Source: Plicaturopsis crispa FD-325 SS-3 (taxonomy: Eukaryota > Basidiomycota > Agaricomycetes > Amylocorticiales > Amylocorticiaceae). Taken from it: 64,000 nucleotides of DNA. Below, piece after piece: positions 23,164 through 35,109 of this stretch. The translations under genes and the position numbers were made by a program. Under the pieces are notes generated by a model. That model was not told where the DNA came from. It was given only the letters and a program-made list of their open reading frames with translations, and made no database searches. Location: assembly GCA_000827205.1 (NCBI GenBank), contig KN832555.1:691536-755535 (forward strand). Direction: 5' to 3'. Each line of letters starts with the position of its first letter. The stretch's first letter is position 1.

Positions 23164-24054
23164 TCCGGATATGCTTGTGGACGGAAAACAAAAGTAGGAG
23201 TCCAGGTAAATTTCGCCGCGTAGTGGCACAAGTTTCGCGTTTGTGGCTGAGATGAGACGCGCTATTATGTAAGGTGCCACCAAAATTCAAATCCCCGCGG
23301 CGGCTCGACAATCCTATACATGAAAACAGGACGGTATTTGGTCGGACCAAACATTGACCCAATCGGGACAGGAAATGCTGACAAATTGCGGAACCCGGAA
23401 ACATCGCCGAACAAACGCGTCGACGAGAATTGTGGCGCGCGCGTCCGACCAACGTCCGACCGTCGACGAGGCTCAAGCGCTCACCGGTCACTCCTCCTTG
23501 AGCTCGCCAATCGTTTGTATGTTGCTCGGTGCTGAGTAAAATATTCTCATGATCAATTTTGAGGTCATGAGCTCAAGAACGGTTTTTTTTGCATTCCTCC
23601 TTCATAATTTCAGATGCCTCTACTTGGGTAATAGTTTCTCTTATATTGGAGATCTGCAGCCTGGATGAGGCAGAACAAATCGTTGGAAGAGGTCTGCTCA
23701 GCCTTGACGCTCCGCGGAAGGCATCTGAACACGACAATGAAAGGTCAGTGTGTGCACTGAGTTGAGCGTGAGGGGTCTTCAATGAGGTCATACCGGGTTG
23801 GGAGAGTGCGCCGTGCGGGTCTAATCTTACAGTACTTACCTCCCATGTACCATGTACCGGGTCAATCGAATGAAACATATGTAGCGAAAACTATTCAGAT
23901 CTCTGCGAACAAAGAAAAACGTCTCGCTACATGTAAGTACTCCGGAACCTGTGCTTGCACGGGTCACATAAGCTTGTAGTAATCGATACTACTACTTACT
24001 GAACCTATACACTACCTATACTTACTGGCCAACAGCGCACGCCGCATACATATC
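23164..24054. other. Divergent intergenic region
   Basis: About 890 bp with short frames only. The 3' part (23940-24040) is rich in tactt/ctata words just before the next ATG. No gene or known repeat. Confidence 0.4.
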
Positions 24055-24600
24055 ATGCCGTCCCCGGTAGCGAAGAACTTGTCTCCACTTTCCATACAAC
24101 TTGGCTTTCCGGATTACAGAAAACAACCTATGGAATGGGACAAACATTGGGCACGCCAAATCGAGTTCGTCTACAACGGATCGCGCGACTTCGTGAACGA
24201 GGTGCTCGTAGCTGGACAGATCGACCAGGAGGCCGAGTCTTTACTGTCTACTCACAGGGAAAAGATACGTGATCTGTGCTTACTCCAGCATAGATTCTCC
24301 CAGAGCGCCTCCGAAATGCTTGTCGCAGAAAATCTTGAGTCTAGATGGCTTTCGATAAGTGCTCCAAGCCGGAGAACGCATCTGCTAGAAGGCATCGTGC
24401 GCACCTGCCGCATGGATGGAATAGAGCAGCAACGGTTATTCGCAAATGAGGTGACCGTCTCCAACATGGAGAGAAACGGCGGAATCACTGCGTTTTCTGC
24501 AAGATGTGCCTCCTCGGGGATGGTGCGCGACAGCGGTACTGAGTTGATTGTCTTGGCCTATGTCTTGACTGTCAGTGCTGTCCCTGGTGTCGAATATTGA
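24055..24600 (+). CDS. Conserved basidiomycete protein of unknown function
   Basis: Single exon of 181 codons. It contains KQPMEWDKHWARQIEFVYNG, REKIRDLCLLQHRFSQSASE, RRTHLLEGIVRTCRMDG and ANEVTVSNMERNGG. The LEGIVRTC and EVT blocks recur in uncharacterised basidiomycete proteins I have seen; no catalytic motif is apparent. A decayed paralog lies at 16236-16690. Relatives tend to be longer, so the last 40 residues (after NMERNGG) may be a frame-changed or intron-derived tail and the true 3' end may be further on. Confidence 0.6.
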   Translation: MPSPVAKNLSPLSIQLGFPDYRKQPMEWDKHWARQIEFVYNGSRDFVNEVLVAGQIDQEAESLLSTHREKIRDLCLLQHRFSQSASEMLVAENLESRWLSISAPSRRTHLLEGIVRTCRMDGIEQQRLFANEVTVSNMERNGGITAFSARCASSGMVRDSGTELIVLAYVLTVSAVPGVEY

Positions 24601-24849
24601 AATTGAATTTAGCCCGAACGATTCCGACGCAAGGCCGCCGTCCAACGTCGGATCGGAAGTATGTCCATATAGTCTGTGTTGTGGGATCGTCTACGTGTCT
24701 CGTTTTCGCTGTCTACACTCTTGTCTGCTGATCTCCGCGGAACTGTACATATCTACGGTCTTTTCTGTCTTTGCTGTCCCATCGCTGTCCTGTTCACAAT
24801 CCATGGCTCTGATTTTGCATGAAGATGCACTTGCAAGACACCCACCAGC

Positions 24850-25725
24850 ATGCCCGCCGCCTCGAAGTCGAAATTCGGTTATCACAGAGCTGCTCCCCTT
24901 CGACCTCGTCGACGTCCTACGCCGCCGCCGCCGCCTCTCGGGCCCCTTGACAGGTGGATAATGCGTCAAGAGACTCGCTCTAACGCAACATTGCACGCGG
25001 GGTTCATGGAATTGAAGGAGGACGAGGTGCTATGCACACTCGAGAAGATCCGTGTTGAAGTGAGTCCTGGCGTACTGCTGTGCAAAAAAATTACCTCATG
25101 CTGTGTTCGAAGGGCGAGGACGACGATGGTGTCTTCAAGGATCCGGATACCCTGAAGCTTGTCATGACATTGAAGGTCCCCTCCGATCTCATGGCCTTCC
25201 CGGTAACGCTTTCTCGCACCAGCCCACCGGTCACGTTAGCCACATTTTGGAACGATGGCGAGCAGGATTATGCTCCATATTGGGCTCGTCAACCCAGGAG
25301 TATCCTGATGTTCCGACACGATCGCGCAAAGATGGTGTGCAGGCTGGTTCACACTGCGCTCCGTAAAAGTATTGATTCATCCGATGTAAGAAGTCCCATA
25401 CGTTTTTCTCTCAACACTCGTATACTATTAGCTAATTCAATGCCTGTTGCATAACAGGAACAGTTGCAGCAGGTCATCCGATGGGCTCATGCTGCGTCGG
25501 TAAGTGCACTCGTATCTGTCCTTAATGACAGTTGCTCACATCCCCTGCCAACAGATCGGAACTCAAGTCGGAGCTGCTCAGCTTGGGCTTGCGACGCCCC
25601 GGAAGCGGTCATATTTGATGGTGTGCCCGCCGCGTCCCGAGAGGAATCAACTTCTCGAGCACGTTCGGAGGGAGGAGTCGCCTACGCCGGAGAGGAGGCG
25701 TTGGCCAGTCAAGTCCAACACTTGA
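24850..25725 (+). CDS. Unrecognised four-exon gene
   Basis: Exons 24850-25059, 25113-25385, 25458-25499 and 25555-25725 join in phase with standard GT-AG sites to give 231 residues. The N-terminus is basic and proline-rich; the middle has VFKDPDTLKLVMTLKVP and RSILMFRHDRAKMVCRLVHT; the end is basic and polar. No signal peptide, membrane helix or known motif. The clean splice phases are the main support; it could instead be a decayed fragment beside the transposon nest. Confidence 0.5.
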
Positions 25726-26214
25726 TGCTCTATGATTTGCAGTTGATACTTTGTATTTTGTGCTGTACAATCCCGGCGTCGCGTCCATCTGTGGTAGCAT
25801 ATACAAGGTTTACGTGTTCATTACCGTGGGACTCTGTGCAGCGCTCTGCACACCACGTTTTGGGTTTGTATGCCGGACAGGAAAGACAGCGGGGGCGCTT
25901 ACTCGTGCGCGGAGGAGTCCCACTCAGTTTTCCTGAAGAGCTACACCCTCGTTTGACGTCCCTCCCAAATCATATCCGCCTCGCCGACTCAGTTGTTTAA
26001 AGCTTACGGTCATTCAACGACTTCAACGTGAATCTTCAAGGTGCAGGTCGTCCTGCTGCCGTCTCGTCGGTTAGCAGTCTGGCTGCCTCGCCGGGGGCTA
26101 AACTTGCGGTAATCGTGCACGCCAGCCTGCGCATGTGGAGAATGCCTTGTCCTCTCGTAAAGAATTCCAATGGTATGTGCTCAATAAATGTGTTTAGCTC
26201 TTTTTTGATTTTTT
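25726..26214. other. Region upstream of the Tnp2 transposase gene
   Basis: No gene recognised. It should include the 5' end of the CACTA-type transposon, but I could not fix a terminal inverted repeat because its other end lies beyond the window. Confidence 0.35.
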
Positions 26215-26508
26215 ATGTGTCTCATTCAGGCGACTCGTAACCAAGTCTCATGCCCTTGCGTGACCTGTAAGGGTGCTAAAGTCGACCCATGGATCAAACG
26301 AGAGCACGATAAGCAAGCACGTCGCCAACGTAGCGCGGGTGCCCGACTGTCTCGAGAGGGTGCTACTAGTAGCACATCGGCAAGCCCAGCATTTCCCTTC
26401 GCACGTTCAGCACACCCTTCAAATGTGAAGAAGTCCAAGCAGTCCGGCGCAGTACCCAAGAGCCATGATATGGCTGAGTCTCGCGCTCTCGCGCCTGAAT
26501 CTGGCCCT
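26215..26508 (+). mobile_element. CACTA-type transposon: 5' piece of the Tnp2 transposase gene
   Basis: Open frame beginning around MCLIQATRNQVSCPCVTCKG. The CPCVTCKG zinc-ribbon-like start followed by a basic Ser-rich stretch is typical of agaricomycete Tnp2 proteins. The frame stops being transposase-like at 26508, where the LTR of element A starts. The last codons (ESGP, with the GCCCT duplication) are in the same frame as the piece that resumes at 58244. A splice acceptor at 26229 is possible, so the start is uncertain. Confidence 0.7.
26504..26508. repeat. Target-site duplication (GCCCT), left copy, element A
   Basis: GCCCT directly before the left LTR and again at 58239-58243 directly after the right LTR: a 5-bp duplication as made by Ty3-type integrases. 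Confidence 0.9.
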
Positions 26509-27054
26509 TGTGACGTGCGATAACACGCCAGAAGGGACAGTACCAGGGAACGCTGGCGGGGACGACGCGTCGCCTATGTGGTAAGGACTCGAGGGAGCGC
26601 CGCGAGTGAGCAGTCAGTCCGTGGGGCACGCGGACTCTCAGGAAAGCCGTGAGAGGCCGACGCACCGCCGTGCGTAGGAAAGCCGTACGCGCGGGGGAAA
26701 GCTGTCGAGGAGGCGCTGCAAGCCCTAGGGGGTCGAACGGCTCGTAGAGAGGCCGTAGAGTCCCAGATGGAGGCGCGACCAAGTCCAGCGCAAGACAACC
26801 AAGCTCTCGAAGGCTTCTTAGGGCGGATCGAGAGCGTTACGCAGGCCACAAGGGCTCTGAGGGGTTGTCTGGCGCTGAGGCTCGTGTATATATGGTGGAT
26901 GCAAGAAAGATGGTAATATTCGACGTGTCCGCTGTGTGTTATACATGAGGAGGGGCTTAGGACGTAACGACGTAACAAGAGACGGTAAGCGGTAAGTACG
27001 TATGAGTCAAGATATGTGTCGGAAGAGCCTTTCCCGGCGTAATCGCATCTTACA
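26509..27054 (-). repeat. 3' LTR of element A
   Basis: 546 bp, TG...CA ends, indistinguishable by eye from 57693-58238. Read on the minus strand it carries a TATA-like ATATATACAC. Confidence 0.92.
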
Positions 27055-27066
27055 GAGCCCCCCACT
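27055..27066 (-). other. Polypurine tract of element A
   Basis: On the minus strand a G-rich purine run (AGTGGGGGGCTC) abuts the 3' LTR, the expected plus-strand priming site. Confidence 0.7.
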
Positions 27067-27071
27067 TAGCC

Positions 27072-27940
27072 TTAACGGCTCGCGCGTTCTGGTGTCACGA
27101 TGTCGCGGAGCGCGGATCCGTCCCAGCTGCTGTGGAACCTCTCGACGAAGGATTGCGACAGTGTCGTCCAGTCGTCGCGTGATAGGTCCTCGACAGGGGC
27201 TGGGTTGCGGCGATTGTAGGTACGGATGTACTGCTCCCAGTCGCCTACCGAGCGAGGCCGTGGATTGTCGTCGCGAATCTCCTGGAGTATGTTCTGGAAA
27301 AATTCCTCGCACTTGGGATTCCATTCTCCGCGCCAGTGAACGAGCTTGTCAAACTGTTTCGGCGATGGCCATAGCGAACGCTCAACCCGCCTGTCCTCCC
27401 TGCCTTCCACGGCGAATCGTCCCAGGAGTATGTCCTCTTCGTATTTGGCGAGCATCTCGTCGCAGGTCTCGGTGTCCAGGCGTGTAAAACCTCTGTTGAA
27501 GCGTGTTACCTGAATGGACGGGCCACGCAGGGCGCTCTCTATAAGGCTCAAACCTCCGAACAGCCACGCTATCCTGGCCGGCAAGCCGCCGCGATAGATG
27601 AATCCGCGTCCATGGGGCCGGCTCAAGACGCCGTTGACCGAGTTCCTGTAGCGCAGAGAGATATCTCGGCCTGTTCCAGCAGAGGAGATGCGCTCGTCCC
27701 TAAAGTCCGGTTCGTAATACATGCAAATCGACTCGGGAATGATGAGGGAGGTGGCGGGCGCGAAGATGTGGGTCCGTGAGCGGGGAATTTCGATAGAGAA
27801 TTCCAGGCACTTCTCCAAAGCCATACGTAGTATAGCTCGCTTGTCGAGGGAGCGGTCCTGCACGGCCCAGTAGCGTAGTCTGACCTCGGTCGATAGAACT
27901 GGAATGAAGAGCACTCCGTAACGGATGAGGTTTTCATTCC
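27072..27940 (-). mobile_element. Element A third ORF, piece left of the element B insertion
   Basis: Open minus-strand segment ending at 27072, next to the polypurine tract. It has RPHGRGFIYRGGLPARIAW and W-P-W patterned end motifs (LWPSPKQF, WRGEWNP, SWDGSALRDI) that match the corresponding part of the third ORF of element B (SRPHARAFLFKGGIIARLAW, LWPPPELW, FQGEWNE, SWDNVTVASL). No known domain recognised. It is cut off at its upstream end by element B. Confidence 0.7.
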
Positions 27941-27945
27941 ATGTG
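27941..27945. repeat. Target-site duplication (ATGTG), left copy, element B
   Basis: ATGTG directly before the left LTR of B and again at 43346-43350 after the right LTR. Confidence 0.88.
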
Positions 27946-28531
27946 TGTGACGGTGCGCTCGAGTTAAGCGCGTACGCGGTCAGCGAGCGGGTCCAGGGCT
28001 AGTCGAACGCCTGACGAGAGACAGCTACCGAGCACTGGTGTGCGAGCAGTCCGCGGTCGAGTGTTCGTCGTAGTCGTACGTCGCTTCACGGAGCAGAGCG
28101 GAGTCTCCGGTCTGAGCCTTGAGACTACGTCTACCACCGACACTCCGGTCAAGCCGTGGGTGCTAGTAGTCGACGCGCACGCGTTCCGTGAGTGAGCGGT
28201 ATCGGAGCAGACGCGACGATGACAAGTCGCGAGAACGGGTAAGAGGAGACGGGGAATTCAGATATAAACTAGGGCTGCCCGGCGCCCTGCTCGGTTCTCA
28301 GGTTAACAGAGCTAGGCGTATACGTTGGGCAAAAAGAAGATATATTCGTCCAAGGCGGCAGCGCCAGGTTATACTACAAAACATGAGGAGAACACGCCTT
28401 GATATGGCGCGCGGAACGCTACACAATCAAGCAAGCGTCGTGAGTAAAGATTTCGTAAAGTCGTTCATAAAGAGAATAGATCGGATTTGAATACTGTCGT
28501 CGAGATGTCGATATGACGCCCTGCCGTTACA
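27946..28531 (-). repeat. 3' LTR of element B
   Basis: 586 bp, TG...CA ends; differs by one base that I can see from 42760-43345. On the minus strand it has a TATA-like TTTATATC. Confidence 0.92.
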
Positions 28532-28541
28532 TAGCCCCCCT
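28532..28541 (-). other. Polypurine tract of element B
   Basis: Minus-strand AGGGGGGCTA abuts the 3' LTR of B. Confidence 0.7.
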
Positions 28542-28546
28542 AGCGT

Positions 28547-31197
28547 TCAGTGCGGCTGGTATCGAGCGTTTGAGAGTGAGGCGACTGTGACGTTGTCCCA
28601 GGATGCTGAGAAGCGGTTGAGCTGCCCGCGATGCTTCCTCCACGAAGCGGTCGTCAGCGGCGGGTGGTCGAGTTGCCGCCGGGTTTCCTTGCGAAAGATC
28701 TGCTTCCAGTCGCTTGTGCTCATCGGGCGAGTCTTGCCCTCCTCGAAGCTCCGTACGATGCGTTTGAACCAGCCTTCGGCGCGCTCGTTCCATTCTCCCT
28801 GGAATATTCCCGATTCCTCCCAGAGCTCAGGCGGAGGCCAGAGCCAGTGGTCAGTCGTTTGGCGAGCGCCCGTCTGCGCGAGCCCGAGTAGTAGCCACAC
28901 TTCGGGTTCCGAAACTTGATCGTCCGTAGTGCGGATATCCCCGTGTGTCACTTGGCCTCTGCTGTAGTGGGACACTTGAACAGAGGGTCCTTGCATGGCA
29001 CGTATGACTAGGTCGAGCCCCCCATATTCCCAAGCCAGACGCGCGATGATGCCCCCTTTGAACAAGAAAGCGCGCGCATGTGGGCGGCTCAGAAGTTCGA
29101 GCACCATGGTTTGGTATCTGTCACGGTACTCGTATCCCGTGAGGTTGTGGGCCGCTAGGGTCTCCGTGCGTCCTAATTGGTAAAAAGTTGCGGCGCGTCT
29201 TTCCAGGTTAGAGAGAGGCTGAGGCGCGAATGACTCCGCTACCGACGTTGGCACCTCGATACGGAATGGCAAGCATCGTTCCAGAGCCATCCGTAAGACT
29301 TGGGGGACGGACAGGGGATGATCGGCCGTGAGCACCCAGTACCGCATGCGCACCTCGCTGGCTACGCTGGGCAGTAGCAGGCGACCCTCCGCTAGGTAAT
29401 GCTCGTTCCAGGTATACGTCGGATCTATTCGGAGGACACTGTCCTTGGCGGTGTAGCGGTCGAGCACTTGAGCTAGGAGCGCGGTGAGTGCATACGTGGT
29501 GAGATCAGCTTCGTCCGAGTCGTCCCCGCCGGTATCTTCTTGACCTCCTTCAGAACCCCGGTCCAGGGATGCCACGTACTGCTCTGCGAACCCCGTGGAG
29601 AGGCGCTCTTCGAGGCATGGTCCCGTACTAGGGGACGGACTCCGTAGTCGGTCACCCAGCGCATCACCAAGCCGCCTGTGAGTGGACGAGCCCGTGGAGG
29701 AAGGGGGATAAGGGCTAGCTTGCGCACGTCGTTCCGAACGGGAGGATGACGCGGCGGACGAAGGGCGTCTACGGGTAACCGCGGGTACGGCTACTATGGA
29801 CGTGGTACGGAGATATGGCGGATAGCCTGCCTCGGGTCTCTTGGCAACGACTCCCTGGGGTGTGCTTCGTACTGGCTGAACGCGCGCCCGAGCTCCCGTT
29901 TCTTCGTCGTAAAAGATGTCGGGGTTGTGCGGGGCGTAGTCGAGCTTGCCTATCTCCCTCAGACGCCGGTTGATGTTTCTTTCCTTACGCAGGAATTCTT
30001 CATCACGAAAGGACGCATCCGCCGATACCGGTTTGAATCGATAAATTCGACGGATACCCGAGCCCGGGTACTTGATCTCCTTGAAGAAAAAGTGGGCGCA
30101 GTAGTACTCGATCTCGGCGGCGTCGTGCAAAGTCCGCCACGTCCAGCCTTCGAAGTCCATGACGCTGGTAACGATGGACGAGTCGTCCGCGGGAAGGATT
30201 CGAATTCCCGCTTCTACGTCCTTTCTCTTGCGCTGAAGAAAGGGGTCGAAAGCCAAGGGATGATTCTCAGGATATTCGGCGTCGAGGTCTTCCGAATCCT
30301 CGGTGTGAATGACATGCAACCGGGTAGGCGGAGAGGCGTCAGGAGGGGGGTCGTCGACGTCGAACGCCGCCGTCCACCGTGGCGACAAGCGGCCGAAGCG
30401 GGGATCGTCCGATTCCGACTTCGTCCACGGATAGGCGGTTGGGACACCGTGCTCGACGAGCAGGGGTAGGTTGATCTGCTTCCAGTCACGCACGGGGTCG
30501 ATCAGCACCCCTCTTTTGAGCATGCGTGCCAGCCCGAACACCCGATATAGCTCCTTCGAGCGCTCAGAGATGTCCAGCTCGTAGACGTTATAGATGGCGC
30601 AGATCCAGTTCAGCCAGCCTAGCGCGCTGGCCATCTCCACCCTGCAGATCACGAAATTGTACACGGCGTCTTCCTTCGCGTCGAACGTCTCAGCGAGCAG
30701 GTTAGGACGAAAGTTAGGCTGCGATCTTCCGGGGATGTTCTTCTCGTCCGGGTAGTTTATAGCGTCTGCGATTTCGTCGACGACCGCTAAAACCTCAGCT
30801 AGGTCCTGAACCGCACGCACGGCTACTTCTGGGTCGGTTCGCCATATGCTTTGCCCCGGTATGGAGCCATCTTCGCTGACGACTGGTGCTTCCTCCGTTT
30901 CCCCGGGCAGGAACCACTCGTTCATCCGAGCCGTCGAAGCGGGGATGTACGGGAACCAAGGACACGGGGGTCGTACCAGTCGATGTTCTGCGTAGGATCG
31001 ACGCGTTCGTATCTTCCCGTGTTAAGGTCAACGGTGTATCGCCGCTGGAAGATGTGGTCTTTGTCGAGGCTGTAAGCGCCGGGGGGAATGTCGATGTAAG
31101 GATCGTTCAGACGAATCCACCGTATCCCTTCGAAGGTGGATATAGTTGCGCGGGGAATCTCGCCGTCAGAGTTGCGGTAGTAGCGGGAGTCGCCCAT
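28547..31197 (-). mobile_element. Element B third ORF (post-pol, function unknown)
   Basis: Long open region between pol and the 3' LTR, same strand as pol, beginning MGDSRYYRNSDGEIPRATI. It contains RGVLIDPVRDWKQINLP, GVPTAYPW and PRFGRLSP, a polar Ser/Arg-rich middle, and a W-rich C-terminal part. The third ORF of element A has the same blocks in the same order. There is no clear signal peptide or membrane helix, so it does not look like an envelope protein despite its position. No known domain recognised. Confidence 0.75.
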
Positions 31198-31561
31198 GAT
31201 CCTGCCTTGTGCTTTTGAGGACGGTCAAGGCCTTTCCTCAGCAGTACCTCGGGGGGACGAAGCCGGTCAAGCCTTGCTTCTACTGCGTTGCGGGCGTGTA
31301 GGATCGTCGAGCTGGGCAGCGACTTGGGTTCTGCGAGACAGGACATTGTCAGTTTTCTTCGACTGTATAAGTGAGACCGATATTCCGATGTGGCGTTAGT
31401 CGTAAGCGAGATCATGATGGATAAGGATCGTGTGGTGTGCGTAACGCAAAGATGGAGATAAAACAAAGAACGATTAAAGAAAGAGGGACCGCGGGCACGG
31501 CCTCGGCGGTAAGATATTCATAGATAAGGTCAAATGCGGAGAACAAAGGGGAAAATGGAAC
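31198..31561. other. Spacer between pol and third ORF of element B
   Basis: About 360 bp inside element B without a recognisable frame; the equivalent spacer in A is about 260 bp (45285-45547). Confidence 0.5.
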
Positions 31562-32225
31562 TCAGCGAATACCCGCTTGCTTCTTGTACTCGCGCAGGAA
31601 CTCTGGCGCGTTACGCAGGTTCTTCTCTGGCTCCCAGGTGTCGTAGAGCGGCGTGTAGCCCTTCCATCTGATCAAGAATTCGTTCTTCCTCGTGGACTTG
31701 TTGAACCGGTGGCCTACGATGAATTCCACCTCGTATTCCTCCGAGACCGGCTTTTGCGCGCGGGTTTCTGGCAGGGTTGCTCGTTCACCGAAAGCCGGAG
31801 GTGAAGACGAATATCGTCGTAAATGTTCGAGGTTGAAAATCGGTGAGCCGGGGTACTTGTCGCTCATCCGAAGTCGGTAGGTCTTCGGGCTCAGCTTCTC
31901 CGTGACTTCGAAGGGCCCTATCCAGCGTTGAACCAGCTTGGCGCCTTCGCCCCTCGATTCTACCCACTCGAGGGAATGGGGGTTAACTAATACCAAGTCG
32001 CCCGTTTCGAATTCGTCGAATCGCCGGCCCGCGTCGTGGGACCTGGCTTGCTTCTCTTGGGCCTTAGCAATTGCCAACCGCGCGTTTTCGCGATGCATCG
32101 AGAAGGCGTCGATAAAGCTCTTGGCATCCGGGTGTGTTGAGTATGAAGAGAATCCCCTTGCTCTCTCGTAGCTAAGCAAGTCCAGTGGCCCTGTGGGACG
32201 GAAGCCGTAGAGCAAGAAGAAAGGG
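31562..32225 (-). mobile_element. Element B pol, integrase C-terminal part and chromodomain
   Basis: Minus-strand segment with the integrase C-terminal GDLVLVNPHSLEW and GPFEVTEKLSPKTYRL, followed by a chromodomain (YEVEFIVGHR, then FLIRWKGYTPLYDTWEPEKNL). Chromodomains guide chromovirus integration toward certain chromatin. The segment is bounded upstream by E2. Confidence 0.85.
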
Positions 32226-33834
32226 CATCAGGAAAATCAAACTGGTTCCAAAGTTGCTATAAGTTGCTCTAGATTACCCTAAGTTGCTATATAGCTCATA
32301 TAGTTCACATAGACACTATAGGTAGGTGCCAACTATATAGCACCGGATAGATGGCACCTTTTGGGTGTTGTGCTATTATAGCTCGTATAGTTACACTAGA
32401 TTCCAGTGATTTTACAGCATTTTCCCTTGCTATAATAGCTATAACAGCTCTAATTGCACATATAGAGGTAGGTTCAAAATCGATTTATTTGTGCTAATTT
32501 AATACAAGTACTAGTCTACTATTATAGCCCACATAATGCAATCATGACCAGTATGATTCCTACCCTCACAAACAGCAAACACAGGGTGGTTAGCACATTA
32601 TCCTTGCAAATAGGTTCCACAACTCACCGAGCCTTCGGCGTCCCACCGCACGCGACGCAAAGATGGTTTTTGCCTATATGGGGCGACACATACAACATAA
32701 TGTCAGTAAGATAGGTCCGAGCTACGCCCTGAGGGGATAAGGAAAAAAATTAGGAATTGAGAGAGAGAGTAGAGGGGGGGGAGTACACTTACCACCAAAC
32801 AAGTAGCAGCGCCCCGGCGTCGCAGCTCATGTTGCCCAGCTACCCACAAGAGTGCTGGTGGTGGGACACTTGAAGCTGGCATGAGCGTCAGCATTTGGGA
32901 GGGGCGTTTATAAAAGGGCACCGGCAACGAGCGCGCACTCCACAATACGCGGCGCGACGCGAACATGGCGGTAGCTTGTGAGCATGTTTTCAACAACAAA
33001 GAAAGATAATGGTACTCACCTTGAATGGAATGAAATAGGATCACCCCAGTCCTAAGCTGAGGATGGTGAGTAGGGAGTCACTTGTCGTCGTCCAAGACAA
33101 TGAGCATGAACGTTGAGAGTAAAGCAAAGAATGAAAAATTGACGTGGCATCAATGTGCAGAGTCCTGCAATCATTCCCACGCTAATTTCCCGCGCGTCGA
33201 CTCGTCGAATTTCTCTAAGTCCATTCTGTCATCTTATCTTCCTCCAGGCTCTTTCCACCACCGTCTGGACCGTCGACTTATTGCAGAGTAGCGGGCGTTT
33301 GTGACGAGGTCTCGCATAGGTGAGTAATACTGAGTTCAATTTTGATTCAAGTCGTTGCTAACACATGTACACCCCCTGCAGCACCACAGACGGCGCGCAC
33401 ACGCACACCATGCCCCGCCGCACTCACAAAACGGCGCGCCGGCACGCTAGGTCCCGGCAACAAACTACAGACGCCCACGCCCGATCACGCTAGCGCAAGC
33501 GGCAAAGACGGTGCGCATTCACAAAACATTCGGACAGCGCCATGGCCAGCACCGGACCACCAACGCCAACGCACAAAGCGGCAACGGCGCGCACGCCTGA
33601 TCACGCCAGCGCGGCGCGCACGCACAAAAACGGCGGCAACGGCCACGGTCCCAGTACCCAACCACCAACGCCCATGCGCAAAACCGCGACAGCGCGCACG
33701 CGCAAAACGACGGCGACGACACAGAATCCCTAACGCAAACCCGCGACGGTACGCGCAAAACAACCAACACCGGCACGGTCCCAGTACCGAACCACCGGCG
33801 TCGACGCGCAAAACACCAGCGCAGCACCAGAGGC

Positions 33835-34620
33835 GGCGCGCACTCTCGACGGCGCTCACGCCCGTGGGCGTTTTGACGGCACCCACACCCTGCGTTTTCG
33901 ACGGCGCCCGCACCCTCACCGCCCTCGACGGCGCCCCGCGCCCCTGCACACTCTCGACAACGCTCACGCGCGTGCGCGTTCTCAACGGCGCCCTTGTGCG
34001 TTTTCAACGCTGCCCGCACCCTCACCGTCTTCGACGGTGCCCCGCACCCCTGCACACTCCCGACAGCGCCCACGCATGTGCGCGTTTCGACAACGCCCAC
34101 GCGCGTGGGCGTTTTCAACGGCGCCCTTGCGCGTTTTCAACGGCGCCCGCACCCTCGACGGCGCCCCGCGCCCCTGCACACTCTCGACAGCGCCCACGCG
34201 TGTGCACGTTTCGACAACGTCCACGCGCGTGCGCGTTCTCAACGGCGCCCTTGCGCGTTTTCAACGCTGCCCGCACCCTCACCGTCTTCGACGGTGCCCC
34301 GCGCCCTTGCGCGTCTTTGACGACGCTCGCGCCCTCACCGTCCTCAACGGCAACTACGCCATTGCGCACTCTTGACGACACCCGCGCCCTTGCGTGTTTC
34401 GACAACACCCGCAGCCTCTCCGTTCTCGACGACGCCCGCGCTCTTGCGCGTTCTCGTCGGGACTCGGCACCCCGCCCTTGCGCATTTTTGACGGTGCTCA
34501 CGCCCGTGCGCGTTTTTCATGACGCCCGCGCCCTCCCCGTTCTCGACGGCACCCACGTCCTTGCCGTTCTCAACAGCACCCCCGCCCTTGCACATTTTCG
34601 ACCACGCCTGCGCTTGCACG
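33835..34620. repeat. CpG-rich degenerate tandem array inside E2
   Basis: Variants of a short unit such as cttgcgcgttttcaacggcg recur through the stretch. A larger unit, marked by ccctgcacactctcgac, recurs near 33940, 34048 and 34170 at about 105-125 bp. The array is CpG-dense and lacks stops in several frames, so long open frames here are not evidence of a gene. Confidence 0.75.
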
Positions 34621-35109
34621 CGTTTCGCGCAGCGCAAGAGGCGGCGCGCACTCGCCAACCGGCCACGGCGCGCCACAATCCCAGCAACAACCGACCAACG
34701 CCCACACCCGATCACGCCGGCGCGCTCGCGCAAAACAGCGGTGGCGCGCTAAGTCCCAGCAACAAGCCACCAGCGCGCGTGCGCAAAACGGCGACAGCAC
34801 AGCACCAAACCGCCTACGTCCACCGCTCGATCACACCAGTGCAGTGCCAGAGGCGCATACGTGTGGATGGTTATCATCATAGTAGAAATATGTAGTGTAT
34901 AGCATTGCTTCAATACACCTATTTTGGATTGTACTTCAATTTTACACCTATAATAACTATGCAATCTATAGGAGCTATGGAAGCTATACTAGTAACTTAG
35001 CCTTTTATTAGTTTCAATGTGCTTTTGCTTACAGTAGCTATAGGAGCTCTTATAGCTCTTATAGCAACAAAATTGCATAAAGGAGCTCTTATAGATGATC
35101 TTATCTCGA

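Noticed and set aside
28547-31197. Envelope gene in element B
   Set aside because: Right position, but no signal peptide, membrane helix or fusion-peptide-like segment visible.
33342-34895. 517-codon plus-strand open frame in E2
   Set aside because: It is translated from the CpG-rich tandem array; low complexity, no domain, and other frames are open too.
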